Shown: in pieces, positions 17,096 through 25,385 of the stretch | Position numbering within the stretch: the first letter of the stretch is position 1 | How the letters are laid out: the number at the start of each line of letters is the position of its first letter | From: JAJFJD01 sp965228695 | Lineage (GTDB): Bacteria > Pseudomonadota > Alphaproteobacteria > UBA8366 | Direction: 5' to 3' | DNA: 64,000 nt | Assembly: GCA_965228695.1 (NCBI GenBank) | Contig: CBDDIB010000001.1 | Span: forward strand, 427,370 to 491,369 | Notes under the pieces: model-generated | Seen by the model: the letters and a program-made list of their open reading frames with translations, nothing else | Told to the model about the DNA's origin: nothing | The model's database searches: none | Translations under genes and position numbers: made by a program

Positions 17096-18057
17096 TTCTG
17101 AACTCGGTTGTTGAGGAAATCGGCCACGAAGACGGACCCGTCATCGGCCACCGCAACCGCAATGGGATGGTTGAACTGGCCGTCGGCGTCGCCGGGCGTT
17201 CCGAAATCAGTCAGAAAAGTCCCATCCGGGGCGAACTTCTGGATTCGGTCATTGTAGAAATCCACGACGAAGACGTTGCCCTCCGGCCCGATCGCCAGTC
17301 CCGTCACCGTCGCGAACCAGCCGTTGAATGGCCCGTAGATGTTCATCGCGAAGGGCCCACCCCACTTATGGGAGAATGAGCCATCCGGTGCGAAGGCCTG
17401 GATCCGGTCACCGTAGCCGTCGGCGACGTAAAGGGTGCCGTTGGTGTCGAGAGCCACATCGGTCGGATAGTTGAACCTTCCGGCATCGGTCCCGATCTCG
17501 CCGGTGGTTCCCCACTGTCTGACGAAAGATCCATCCGGCCGCAGTTGCTGAACCCTCTGATTGTAGAAATCGGCGACAAAGAGGTCGCCATTGTCGGCGA
17601 CGGCGACGCCGCCCGGCGCGTCGAACTCGCCTAGCCCGCTTCCCGCGCTACCGATCACACGCTTGGGCGTTCCGTCCAGTGCGAACACCTGAACGCGGTC
17701 GTTGAAATATTCGGCGACGTAGAGCTCGTCCTTGTGAACGGTCAGATTCATGGGACGGCCGAGCTGACCGATGGCATCTCCGGGCTCGCCGAAGCTGCGC
17801 AGGAAGTTGCCGTCAACACCGAAGACCTGGATACGTCCGTTGCGCGAATCCGCGACGAATACTTCGTCGCCAGCCACGGCAATCCCGGTGGGATCGTGGA
17901 ACGCGCCGGGGTCGTCTCCCCTGGCGCCCCAGGCCGCGACGAAGACGTAGCCTGGCTCCTTGGCGGAGGGAACGAAGACCAGATAGCTGCCGAGCAAAAC
18001 CGCGACGATCACCAGAACCGGCGCCGCGATCCATTTCGTGATTTTTCGGCGTCGCAT
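17071..18057 (-). CDS. membrane-anchored NHL-repeat propeller protein
   Basis: The product is 328 aa. An N-terminal basic stretch and one membrane segment (residues 9-30, WIAAPVLVIVAVLLGSYLVF) anchor a periplasmic beta-propeller. Six NHL blades follow, each with a near-repeat of NPTGIAVA..VFVADS.NGRIQVF; for example residues 56-78, 150-175 and 290-320. The C-terminal blade ends NRVQKWH. NHL propellers are usually binding scaffolds. It lies between an outer-membrane barrel gene (13-nt gap) and a flippase-like gene (overlap) in the MerR-led operon, so it might bridge inner and outer membrane parts; this is inference. Confidence 0.82.
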   Translation of the reverse strand: MRRRKITKWIAAPVLVIVAVLLGSYLVFVPSAKEPGYVFVAAWGARGDDPGAFHDPTGIAVAGDEVFVADSRNGRIQVFGVDGNFLRSFGEPGDAIGQLGRPMNLTVHKDELYVAEYFNDRVQVFALDGTPKRVIGSAGSGLGEFDAPGGVAVADNGDLFVADFYNQRVQQLRPDGSFVRQWGTTGEIGTDAGRFNYPTDVALDTNGTLYVADGYGDRIQAFAPDGSFSHKWGGPFAMNIYGPFNGWFATVTGLAIGPEGNVFVVDFYNDRIQKFAPDGTFLTDFGTPGDADGQFNHPIAVAVADDGSVFVADFLNNRVQKWHARTNE

Positions 18058-18070
18058 ACCGTCGCCGCCT

Positions 18071-18982
18071 TTAGAAGTTAACCCGGAATCCGGCGCGCAC
18101 GGTGAAGTCGTCCGCCAGCGCGTCGCCGTTCAGGTCCTGCACGACCGGCATCTGAACGATCGCCTCGACGATCCAGCGCTTGGTCACATATTGCAGGCCC
18201 GGCGCGAGGAAGAGTGAGGTCCCGCCGGAATTGGGGTCACCGATGCCGCCTATCTCGTTCTTCTCTCGATAGAGAAGGTTGCCCTCGAGCACGCCGTAAA
18301 GAAAGCCCGGCACGCCCGAGCCTAGCTCACGCGGCCACAGACGGTATTGCAGCGAGGCGTCGAGCCGCGCCTCATCGCCGAATTCGAAGCCGTTCGCCTG
18401 GGTGTTGATCTTATAGCTCGCCTGCGTATCGATCTGATAATCCAGCGTCTGGTACGTCACGACGACGCCGCCGAACGGGTCCCACGACCCCGAGCCAAGC
18501 TGAAGCGTCGCCGGCAACGGGCCTTGGCTATCTCTGTCGTCATCGTCCCCCGTCGGCATTTCGATGCCGCCGAACGGCGCGATCCGGAAGGTGCGTCCCG
18601 GCGCGTCATCTCGGTAGACCGTGTACCGACCGAAGAGCCGTGCGTCGCCGATGCCGCTGGTGCTCCGCGTTATGCGCGCCCCGCCGGCCGTCGTCAGATC
18701 GAGCTCCTTGTCCAGATAGGGCAGCACGGCAAACGCCGCGAAATCCCCGGTCACGCCGTACCCCAGAACCGAGATGGCGCCCAGCACCTCGAGCTCCCTG
18801 TCTGCCGAGGAAGGATCACGGCTGGCTTTGCGGTAGAGGAACTGCTCGCGAAAAACGAACTCGCCTTCCGCCACCGGCAGCGCCGTGTTGAAAGTCTGCG
18901 GCGCGGCAATGGCGGCCGAACTCAATAGCAGAGCTAACGGAACGGTCCAGAGAGTCAGTGCCGATCTCGGGCACCAACTCAT
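18071..18982 (-). CDS. outer-membrane beta-barrel transporter-like protein
   Basis: The product is 303 aa from the ATG at 18982, overlapping the HMA gene by 4 nt; the frame is open upstream but only as a shadow of that gene. A signal peptide (TLWTVPLALLLSSAAIA, cleavage near residue 30) precedes a Gly/Tyr/Asp-rich beta sequence with alternating hydrophobic residues and a C-terminal aromatic residue (RAGFRVNF), an outer-membrane barrel signal. FGRYTVYRDDAPGRTFRIAPFGGIEMPTG resembles the 'transporter'/phenol MetA-pathway barrel family; in that family PTG is a common turn. Substrate unknown. Confidence 0.75.
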   Translation of the reverse strand: MSWCPRSALTLWTVPLALLLSSAAIAAPQTFNTALPVAEGEFVFREQFLYRKASRDPSSADRELEVLGAISVLGYGVTGDFAAFAVLPYLDKELDLTTAGGARITRSTSGIGDARLFGRYTVYRDDAPGRTFRIAPFGGIEMPTGDDDDRDSQGPLPATLQLGSGSWDPFGGVVVTYQTLDYQIDTQASYKINTQANGFEFGDEARLDASLQYRLWPRELGSGVPGFLYGVLEGNLLYREKNEIGGIGDPNSGGTSLFLAPGLQYVTKRWIVEAIVQMPVVQDLNGDALADDFTVRAGFRVNF

Positions 18983-19311
18983 TCCGTGATCTTTCTCTTG
19001 AATCCGCGCATGGTGAAGCCGGCCCGGTCCACGGCCTCCTCGGCCTGGTCTTCCGACAAGCTCATACCTGGGTGCATTGTGACGGTCACCGTGCCGCTCT
19101 CGATATCCGTCGAGACGGTTGCGACGCCCTCGATGCGGCCGAGCTGCTTCTCGATGCCGTAAGCGCAAAAGGGACAGGCCAGACCGTCAGCTTGCAGAAC
19201 ATAGACAGCACTGTTCGCTTCGGCGGAGACGGTGCCGGGCTCCGCCAGAAGAATCACGACGATAAGGAACAGCGCTCGAACCGGTGCAGGGATCTTGGTT
19301 CCAGCTTTCAT
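18979..19311 (-). CDS. periplasmic HMA-domain protein (MerP-like)
   Basis: The product is 110 aa from MKAGTKIPAP; six further upstream codons precede the signal peptide and were dropped. Signal peptide residues 1-31 (ALFLIVVILLAEPGTVSA). The mature part is one HMA domain with GLACPFCAYGIEKQLG, a CxxC metal site with a Phe inserted, then EGVATVSTDI and DRAGFTMRG. It differs from the merP at 12959-13243 and sits in another MerR-led operon, between the thioredoxin-like gene (28-nt gap) and the outer-membrane barrel (4-nt overlap). Confidence 0.85.
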   Translation of the reverse strand: MKAGTKIPAPVRALFLIVVILLAEPGTVSAEANSAVYVLQADGLACPFCAYGIEKQLGRIEGVATVSTDIESGTVTVTMHPGMSLSEDQAEEAVDRAGFTMRGFKRKITE

Positions 19312-19339
19312 GGCTTCCTCCCGCGCCAACCCGCCGAGA

Positions 19340-19609
19340 TCAAGATAGCGGCTGACCGAGACCGGCTGCCTTCAAAGTGTCGGATTGCGGTCCGCGCCCT
19401 GTGCAGCAATCGGCCAACTTGCCGTCGATGGCCACTGCCGGCACGGACCGGACGCCCAGCGTCTTGGCCCGGGCCGCTACGTCGGCGCGCTGCATATCGA
19501 GAACCTCGATCTCGCAGGAGGGGCAGGCCAAATCCTTCACCAGCGCGATCGTCTCCTCGCAGGCCGCACAGCCTGCACTGAAAATCTCCACCTTGCGTTT
19601 CTGCGTCAT
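19340..19609 (-). CDS. thioredoxin-fold protein with CxxC and vicinal cysteines
   Basis: The product is 89 aa from MTQKRKVEIF; the start overlaps the MerR gene stop by 4 nt. It is a small glutaredoxin/thioredoxin-like fold: active-site-like AGCAACEE (about 10-17), a second pair LACPSCEI (about 25-32), cis-Pro loop RSVPAVAIDG, and LADCCTGRGP near residue 70 with vicinal cysteines. Seven cysteines in 89 residues suggest metal or mercury thiolate handling in the cytoplasm (no signal peptide). Usually annotated 'thioredoxin family protein' beside mercury genes. Confidence 0.8.
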   Translation of the reverse strand: MTQKRKVEIFSAGCAACEETIALVKDLACPSCEIEVLDMQRADVAARAKTLGVRSVPAVAIDGKLADCCTGRGPQSDTLKAAGLGQPLS

Positions 19610-20034
19610 ATCATCCTCTCCTTTGTCTTCTGCGAACTTAGCTCTTCCAGGATCGTGCACCGGCCGGCGGCGGGTCCTTGCTTCGGACAGGTTGCAATCA
19701 GTTCATTGAGGGCCGATCGAATCCTCCGAAGCCGCGTCATCTTCCGCTCGACCTCTTCGAGCTTGGCCGATGCCTGCGCCCGCACGTCCGCGCAGTCCGT
19801 GTCCGGGTCGGCGCGCAACGACAACAACTCGTCGATCTCGCGCAGTGAAAATCCGAGCTCCTGGGCCTGGCGAATGAAGCGGATGCGTTCCACGGCCTTT
19901 TCCGAATAGATGCGATAGCCGCCGCCTCGCGGTTTCAACGGCTGCTCGATAAGACCCTTGCGCTCGTAAAAGCGGATCGTTTCGACGCCCACGCCCGCCT
20001 CTTCCGCTGCTCTGCTGATCGTTTTGTTGCTCAT
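19606..20034 (-). CDS. MerR-family regulator heading an eight-gene operon (mercury type)
   Basis: The product is 142 aa from the ATG at 20034 (a GTG codon just upstream is in frame). HTH residues 6-25 (ISRAAEEAGVGVETIRFYE), wing GGGYRIYSE, then a long dimerisation helix. Cysteines at DTDCADV (about 81), IATCPKQ (about 116) and AGRCTIL (about 125) match the three Hg(II) ligands of MerR. Unlike the first merR of the window it is co-directional with, and translationally coupled to, the downstream genes. The palindrome at 20063-20082 in its promoter is a classical mer box, so autoregulation and Hg(II) induction are likely. Confidence 0.88.
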   Translation of the reverse strand: MSNKTISRAAEEAGVGVETIRFYERKGLIEQPLKPRGGGYRIYSEKAVERIRFIRQAQELGFSLREIDELLSLRADPDTDCADVRAQASAKLEEVERKMTRLRRIRSALNELIATCPKQGPAAGRCTILEELSSQKTKERMI

Positions 20035-20062
20035 CACCTTTCATCCATACCTAATCTGCACT

Positions 20063-20086
20063 CCGTACCATGATACGGAGTCAAGG
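20063..20086 (-). promoter_or_regulatory. mer-type operator upstream of the second MerR operon
   Basis: Minus strand: TTGACT (-35, 20081-20086) runs into the inverted repeat CTCCGTA-tcatgg-TACGGAG (20063-20082). This matches the well-known mer operator of Tn501/Tn21 (ACTCCGTAC...GTACGG). The -10 box is poor (about CAGATT or GCAGAT, 19-20 bp away), as expected for a MerR-activated promoter. The first gene, merR itself, starts 29 nt beyond the palindrome. Confidence 0.75.
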
Positions 20087-20162
20087 GCGCCTCGGGGAAG
20101 TTGCTGGTTATCCCGAAAGCGAGAGCGGTGTGAGTGACCGATCCGATGCCGTCCCTAGGTGT

Positions 20163-22148
20163 TTAGGAAATCCCCAAACTCCGGCTGCGGGTGAGGCTCC
20201 AGGAGATCGTGTCGCCACGCACGATGCCGCTCACAGCCTTGCCGCGCTGACGCTCCAGCGCCGCCCGCCAGGGCACGAGCGTGAACTCCTTCGATTTCTC
20301 GATCACAGCGAACTTGCCGCTCGCAAGCCGGACTGGCCTTCGATAGACGCCCTCGATGCGCTCACCGTCGGAAGGCTCAGCGAACGGCTTGCCCAGCTCC
20401 TTCGACAGCCGATCCGCGGCGGCGCTGACTTCGCGCCTGCGGAGTTCATTCAAGAGGTTGCGCTGATAGACGGTGCGGTCATCGTGTTCCTTGACGAGCC
20501 CCTGGCTCAACAGCCAGCGGCGTCGGCGTTCAATCGCATCTTCTGCGTCACGCCCGAAGCCGCCCGCGCGAAGCGGCTCGGGCCGCTCCGCCACAAGTTG
20601 GCGGTCGAGCCAGGTCGCGCCCTCCATCTCGCCCATCTGGTCCAGGCTGAAACTCGACATAAGGACCAGGCGCGCCGGTTGCCGCATCCGGTTACGCTCC
20701 TCATAGGCGCGCGCCTTGTCGAGGAAATCTTCGGGAATCGCCCAGGAGCCGTCGGCGAAGCGCTCAGCGAAACCGGCCCGCCGCATGGCCTCCAGCCGCC
20801 GAACGTGGGCGCGGACATACTCAGCCGAAGCGCGCGGATCGACGGCGCGGTGCCGCGCCTCGCTATAGAGGCCGCCGCTCTGCTCGGCAATATCGGCAAT
20901 GGTCTGGTCCGCGCGCCGCAGTTCGGCCGCTTTGCCCTCGACCGCGACGATCGCGCCCGGCGCATAGTCGCCGGGATCGACAAGCTCGCCGACCTCCGCA
21001 TAGTGCGTGCGCCCGTCGGTCCCGTCGACGATCAGGTAGTGCCGGTCGTGGAGTTCATCGGAAAGCCCGCGCGCCAGGACGCGTCCGACAATCCGTGCAT
21101 TCGGCTGCGACGGATCGAAGATCGCATGATCGACGCCGGGACGGTCCACGCGCGCCGTGCGCATCTCACGGTGCATGGTCCGGATGATGTCGCCGCGCGT
21201 ACCCATGTCGCGCAGTGAGGTTTCGAGCCCCGCTGACAGCCGCCAGCGCTTGGCCCCGGCGGGTTCGGCAAGCCCCATGCGTTCGAGCTTCTGAAGGCGG
21301 CCGATCTTCAACGTGTGTTTGAAGCGGGCGAAGTGACCTCTTGGGTCTTTGTGCAGATCAGCCATGCCGTCCTCTGCTTGACCGAGGATTTTGCGGTCGA
21401 GGCGGGTGAACCGCTCCTGCTCGACCTCGCGGGCATAGCCCTGCTGGATTTGCTGTTCGCTGACCGGCCCCAGCTCCAGGGTCAGAAGCTCGCTCGCCCG
21501 CTCCCGGATGCCGTGGGAGATATAGTCGCGGGCGATCACCAGGTCCTTGCCATGCTCGTCCTTGCCGCGCACCACGATATGGCTGTGGGGATTGTCGGTG
21601 TTGAAGTGGTCGACCGCCACCCAGTCGAGGCTCGTGTCGAGGTCGCGCTCCATCTCGGCCATCAGACCGCGGACGAATGGCTTGAGTTCGTCGAGCTCGG
21701 TGCCGTCCTCGGGCGAAACGATGAAGCGGAACTGATGGCGGTCACCGTCGCTTCGCTCCAGAAAATCCTTGCCGTTGGCCTCGTCGCTTGCCGCGTCATA
21801 GAGCCGGCCGGGCTCGCCCTCCCGGGTGACGCCATCGCGCTGGACGTATTTGAGGTGCGCCCTGGCCGCGCCGAGGCCCTGACCGTGAAGCTTGACGATC
21901 CGCGTCTTGACGATGACGCGCCGCCGGCCGGAAATCCGCCCGCGCCGCATTGCCGCGCCCGTCCCCCATCCGCCGCCGCGCCCGATCCGCGACCCGCTAA
22001 ACGTCGAAGCCCCGAGACGCCGAAAACCCGGCCCTGAGAGACTGGTGGCATGCAGCACCCGTTGCAGATAGGTTTTCGCCTTCTTTCCGCCGCGGGAGCG
22101 GATCTTCCCGAATTTGGGCTGAAAGCGGTCTTCGTTGTCGGAGGCCAT
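20163..22148 (-). CDS. relaxase/mobilisation nuclease, DUF3363 (VirD2-like)
   Basis: The product is 661 aa. The HUH nuclease motif HFNTDNPHSHIVV lies at residues 181-193, with metal ligands His181, His188 and His190; the candidate nucleophile is the Tyr in HLKYVQRDG (residue 101). The C-terminal 300 residues form the DUF3363 region common in alphaproteobacterial and Tn4371-like relaxases. It nicks oriT and pilots the strand through TraG and the mating channel. It is separated from traF by 220 nt that hold several inverted repeats (candidate oriT). The basic, Gly/Arg-rich N-terminus (residues 15-80) likely binds DNA. Confidence 0.92.
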   Translation of the reverse strand: MASDNEDRFQPKFGKIRSRGGKKAKTYLQRVLHATSLSGPGFRRLGASTFSGSRIGRGGGWGTGAAMRRGRISGRRRVIVKTRIVKLHGQGLGAARAHLKYVQRDGVTREGEPGRLYDAASDEANGKDFLERSDGDRHQFRFIVSPEDGTELDELKPFVRGLMAEMERDLDTSLDWVAVDHFNTDNPHSHIVVRGKDEHGKDLVIARDYISHGIRERASELLTLELGPVSEQQIQQGYAREVEQERFTRLDRKILGQAEDGMADLHKDPRGHFARFKHTLKIGRLQKLERMGLAEPAGAKRWRLSAGLETSLRDMGTRGDIIRTMHREMRTARVDRPGVDHAIFDPSQPNARIVGRVLARGLSDELHDRHYLIVDGTDGRTHYAEVGELVDPGDYAPGAIVAVEGKAAELRRADQTIADIAEQSGGLYSEARHRAVDPRASAEYVRAHVRRLEAMRRAGFAERFADGSWAIPEDFLDKARAYEERNRMRQPARLVLMSSFSLDQMGEMEGATWLDRQLVAERPEPLRAGGFGRDAEDAIERRRRWLLSQGLVKEHDDRTVYQRNLLNELRRREVSAAADRLSKELGKPFAEPSDGERIEGVYRRPVRLASGKFAVIEKSKEFTLVPWRAALERQRGKAVSGIVRGDTISWSLTRSRSLGIS

Positions 22149-22214
22149 GGCGTCGAGATCAGCACCCCAACCGCCGTAAACAAGGTAACATTATGAATAA
22201 CCACCCATAATCAA

Positions 22215-22301
22215 TGCGTTACGCAAATACGAAGAGTCGCCAAAACCGCCTTGGCGCCAAAAAAGAGATGTGCAGACAACGGAATAAGCGTCATTGACGC
22301 T
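22215..22301. other. candidate origin of transfer (oriT)
   Basis: The 220-nt gap between traF and the relaxase gene contains three short inverted repeats within 87 nt: TGCGT-T-ACGCA (22215-22225), CGCCAA-7 nt-TTGGCG (22238-22256) and AGCGTCA-T-TGACGCT (22287-22301). The surroundings are AT-richer than the flanking genes. oriT sites of this relaxase group commonly lie beside the relaxase gene and carry such repeats. No nic site consensus could be identified, so the call is positional and structural. Confidence 0.45.
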
Positions 22302-22368
22302 GTTCCTTTTATCTTGCCCTCCGCCGCCTCAGACCCCTCCTACGCTTTAACTCCATCCTGACGCTGGA

Positions 22369-22884
22369 TCAGCTTTCCTCGCGGTTCCGCCAAGGGAGCC
22401 GCAGCCTCGTCGCCCGACCGATGATGAGCCGTCGATCCACCGGCCCGAAATATCGTCCGTCGAAGGATTGCGGATGGTCTTGCAGCAGGAAGACACTGCG
22501 CTCGGTGACGATGTGGCAGCCATGCCAATCAGGCATCGGACGGCCTAGAGCATCGACCGTTTGCGCCACCGCAACGGACTCGTCGTTGACGAAAATATCG
22601 TCACCCCGACGGCAGATTCGGTCGCCATTCAAGCCCACAACGCGCTTCAAAAGCGGCACATCGGGCGGCAAATATCCCCGTTCTTCGACGAGATACCTGA
22701 CCCGTTCGGGTACGACAACGAGGACATAATCGCCGCGCTCGACGGGCCAATTGTCGAGCCAATAGAGCCCGATCGGCGCGCTTGCAGAGGCGTTGTAAAT
22801 CATCTTTTTCGGCAGGCTGACGACTGATGCCAAGCCCAAGGCGAGGACCGGAATCGCCGTTCCAAAGAGAAGCGCACGCTTCAT
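22369..22884 (-). CDS. traF: TraF, S26-family conjugative signal peptidase
   Basis: The product is 171 aa. One N-terminal membrane segment (residues 6-25) is followed by the catalytic Ser motif NASASAPIGLY (about 31-41) and the general-base Lys motif LLKRVVGLNGD (about 79-89), both hallmarks of TraF/LepB-type peptidases. The HIVTERSVFLLQDHPQSFDGRYFG stretch is the conserved box E (here HPQSFDGRYFG). TraF matures and cyclises the TrbC pilin, which this window encodes at 5054-5404. It overlaps the DUF2840 gene by 4 nt. Confidence 0.92.
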   Translation of the reverse strand: MKRALLFGTAIPVLALGLASVVSLPKKMIYNASASAPIGLYWLDNWPVERGDYVLVVVPERVRYLVEERGYLPPDVPLLKRVVGLNGDRICRRGDDIFVNDESVAVAQTVDALGRPMPDWHGCHIVTERSVFLLQDHPQSFDGRYFGPVDRRLIIGRATRLRLPWRNREES

Positions 22885-23360
22885 GACGCCCCCCCCTTCC
22901 TCACGACTTGGGCCGCCAAATGCGCGTCATGCTGGGCCGTCGGATAGGGGCGGATCGACTGCCCGGCGGTGATCCGGTTATGGACATGGCGATAGTATGC
23001 GGGCGATACGTCGGCGGGCTCGAACCCCGCCGCCTCCAGCGCGTCGATCTGCAAGAGCGCTCGCTTCACCTTCGCGTTTCCGGTGGCCAGCAGAAGAACT
23101 TCACCACCGGGCGTGACGCCCTCGATGCGGCTCAGCAGCAGCGACGGCTCTGCCGATTGAACGACGGTGAACCGCCAGTCTTGGGTGCCGTATTCGTTCG
23201 CGCGCCAGCGGACATAGCCGAAGATGCGGTCCGGTTTGAACAGGGCGAGCGAGCGCCGCCGGTCCAAATCCTGTTGCTCGTCAGGCTCGCCGAACCGCAG
23301 CCAATGGTTCAGATGCTCCGGATAAAAAACGATTTCGACACGGGTGAAGGACTCAGACAT
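22881..23360 (-). CDS. DUF2840 protein, ICE backbone
   Basis: The product is 159 aa. The sequence VEIVFYPEHLNHWLRFG at the start, FGYVRWRANEYGTQDWRF in the middle and LQIDALEAAGFEPADVSPAYYRHVHNR near the end match the conserved blocks of DUF2840, a family found almost only in alphaproteobacterial conjugative elements between traF and an AlpA-like gene. The order here (HTH-DUF2840-traF-relaxase) is the standard one. Its function is not known. It overlaps both neighbours (8 nt with the HTH gene, 4 nt with traF). Confidence 0.85.
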   Translation of the reverse strand: MSESFTRVEIVFYPEHLNHWLRFGEPDEQQDLDRRRSLALFKPDRIFGYVRWRANEYGTQDWRFTVVQSAEPSLLLSRIEGVTPGGEVLLLATGNAKVKRALLQIDALEAAGFEPADVSPAYYRHVHNRITAGQSIRPYPTAQHDAHLAAQVVRKGGAS

Positions 23361-23571
23361 CGGAGGTCGAGTCCTTCTTCCGCATGTCCGACCAGGCGGT
23401 CAAATCGTCGATATGATAGCGCACGTGGCGGCCATGCTTGCGGTACTGCGGACCGCCGCCGTAGACGCGCATTTTCTCCAGCGTATTGGGCTTCAGTTTG
23501 AGAAATCCGGCTGCTTCTCTTGTGGTCAGGAAGGGGCCATTTTGCGCCGCTTCTGCGTCATGCTCGATCAT
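23353..23571 (-). CDS. AlpA/excisionase-like helix-turn-helix protein
   Basis: The product is 72 aa with a MerR-like winged HTH (HTH_17): FLTTREAAGFLKLKPNTLEKMRV at residues 14-36 is the helix-turn-helix, and GGGPQYRKHGRHVRYHIDDLTAW the wing and following helix. Such small proteins act as excisionases or local regulators in mobile elements. It starts the short operon HTH-DUF2840-traF and is preceded by about 110 nt of non-coding DNA. Confidence 0.85.
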   Translation of the reverse strand: MIEHDAEAAQNGPFLTTREAAGFLKLKPNTLEKMRVYGGGPQYRKHGRHVRYHIDDLTAWSDMRKKDSTSDV

Positions 23572-23680
23572 AGGTCCTCCGGCGTGAGCGAAATTGCTCT
23601 ATGCCGGGGAAGGATCGGCTATGGGTCTAATGAGCGGGAGTATCGTCCGCGAAAAGCCGCGACAACGATACGGTTAATGC

Positions 23681-24503
23681 CTACGCCAGCAGCGTGCGAT
23701 AGCTGCCGTTGATCATCCGCACGCCACGCTTGTAGCTGCGGATCGTGCGGTTCTTGAGTGTCACGTTCGGGTTGGTCCATTCCTCGTCGACCAGCTCGTC
23801 GCCGTGGATGAACCGCGCGATATCCTGAAACTTCCAGTTCTGCCGCCGCAAGTCGACGGCGACGAGGGCGTCCCGATGGCGTATCGCTTCGACTGTCCAG
23901 TCGCCCTTCTGGCCGCCCAAACGGCGGTCCCGATAGAGGTCGGCGAGCCGCCGAATCAGGCGTTGGCGGCTTTCCACATCGGGAAATTGGTCGACAATAA
24001 GCTCCAGCGCGAAGGGATCGAGGCGGATGTCTTCACCGATGCATCGCACCTGCGCGACCCGCATTTGGTCGCGCAAGAGAAGATGCTGCTCGCCGTCGAT
24101 GGTTTTCAGGAGTGTTTTGCGACATCCAACTTCGCTGAGGGAAATGACGCTGCCGAGCCCGCGATCCTCACTATTGCGGACATAGGCCGAGACGACCCGC
24201 CGATAGTCCTCGATACGCCAGAAGACCTCGGCGTCGAGAGCGTTTTGGTCAGGATCGGCGAAAGCTACACAGGCCCCAGGCTTCGGCGCGCAGAAAGCGC
24301 CGCCGCGCCCGGAGCAAAACCGTGTCATCGATCAAATGAATGGGTCGGGGGCGTCCAGGCGCGGAGATGCGCCAGTCGCTTCGGTATTCGAGGTTTCGCC
24401 GGAGATACTCCCACGCGACGCGCGACCGGGTCAGTAACCGCACATGATCATAATCGCTTAAGGGCGGCACATCGGCCGCAAGAGAGCTTTGAATCGCCAC
24501 CAT
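23681..24503 (-). pseudogene. DUF6499-DUF2285 regulator gene, frameshifted near 24269
   Basis: Two overlapping frames together give one known ICE protein. Frame 1 (24503 down to 24249) encodes LTRSRVAWEYLRRNLEYRSDW, the DUF6499 N-domain, and ends after AEAWGLCSFRRS. The other frame (down to 23681) picks up CVAFADPDQNALDAEVFWR and continues through the DUF2285 region (RRLADLYRDR, IKSYKRG-like end). Skipping the single base at 24269 joins them as WGLVAFADPDQN, which fits the usual one-piece proteins. The break is in a TGTGT run. Either a real disabling frameshift, a sequence error, or recoding. The start has a good Shine-Dalgarno (AAAGGAGA). Confidence 0.7.
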
Positions 24504-24743
24504 CACTGTCTCCTTTCACGCAGGACGACGGCGGGCGGTGCGGTCGGCGCCGCCTACTCAAACAAGCCCCTCTTCTCGTTTTGTTTCCTTCATTTGTTCG
24601 ACGCCTGAGCGCTGCGCCATCGACCTGCAACACAGGCCTATCCAGTTACTCAACCCTGACATGTAGGCGTCAACAATCTGTTAAGAACTGTGGCGAATTA
24701 GTTAAATTGCGAGCGAAATCGGCCTCCGCCTCTGACGCAAGAA

Positions 24744-24769
24744 GGCCCCGCGCCCGAAGGCGCGGGGCC
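24744..24769 (-). terminator. terminator after DUF736 gene
   Basis: An 11-bp perfect GC stem, GGCCCCGCGCC / GGCGCGGGGCC, with a 4-nt loop, followed on the minus strand by TTCTTG. It lies 11 nt beyond the DUF736 stop codon. A nearly identical hairpin in opposite orientation occurs at 25711-25741 after the decayed DUF736 copy. Confidence 0.8.
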
Positions 24770-24780
24770 AGAGGTCACCG

Positions 24781-25110
24781 CTAGCTGCGCGGGTTCCAGA
24801 GGATCGCCATGGCGTCCGGATCGTCCTGTCCGGCGGCCCGGCCGAGGTTGGCGTAGATCTTCGACGGCCCGAATTCGGGGGCCGCGAAGGTCAGCGAGAC
24901 GTAGGGGTTGCCGCTGTTCTTGCCGACCCTGTTCCAACCGCCGCCGATCTCAACCCGGTCCTCGGTGTAGACCCGGAAGTCGGGCTGCGCCTCGGTCTCC
25001 TTCGCCCGGTTGGGCAGGATGCGGATGCGCTTCTTGAGGCTCATCGTTGAGAGCGTGCCTTCATATCCGCCGGTCTCGGTCTTCGTCACATATCCAAGTG
25101 CCTGTGCCAT
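24781..25110 (-). CDS. DUF736 protein
   Basis: The product is 109 aa and matches DUF736 over its whole length: MAQALGYVTKTETGGYEGTL at the start, RIRILPNRAKETEAQPDFRV, then IGGGWNRVGKNSGNPYVSL and YANLGRAAGQDD near the end. This small family is ubiquitous in alphaproteobacterial plasmids and ICEs; function unknown, with a possible single-strand DNA or beta-barrel role proposed only from its size and fold. It has its own terminator (24744-24769). A degenerate second copy lies in inverted orientation at 25386-25700. Confidence 0.92.
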   Translation of the reverse strand: MAQALGYVTKTETGGYEGTLSTMSLKKRIRILPNRAKETEAQPDFRVYTEDRVEIGGGWNRVGKNSGNPYVSLTFAAPEFGPSKIYANLGRAAGQDDPDAMAILWNPRS

Positions 25111-25385
25111 CTTTCAGTCTCCTAGTTGGATGTCGCGGGGCGCCTATCGCCCTGCTGACGCGGGACCGGCCATGGCGGGCGGCGGGCGCGTGAACCGACA
25201 GGCCGAAGCGCAGCGGAGGACCGCGGGGGCGGACTTTTTTGGACACAAAGTGTCGTGCGCGAGGAGGCCGCAGGCCGGGGAAAAAAGTGCGAACCGGCGG
25301 TTTCAGGCGACCGGCGTTCGCCATAGGTCCATCGAGCAGAAGCAGGGCGAATGGGCGTTTCGCCAGCCACAAATCAAGAGACGGG

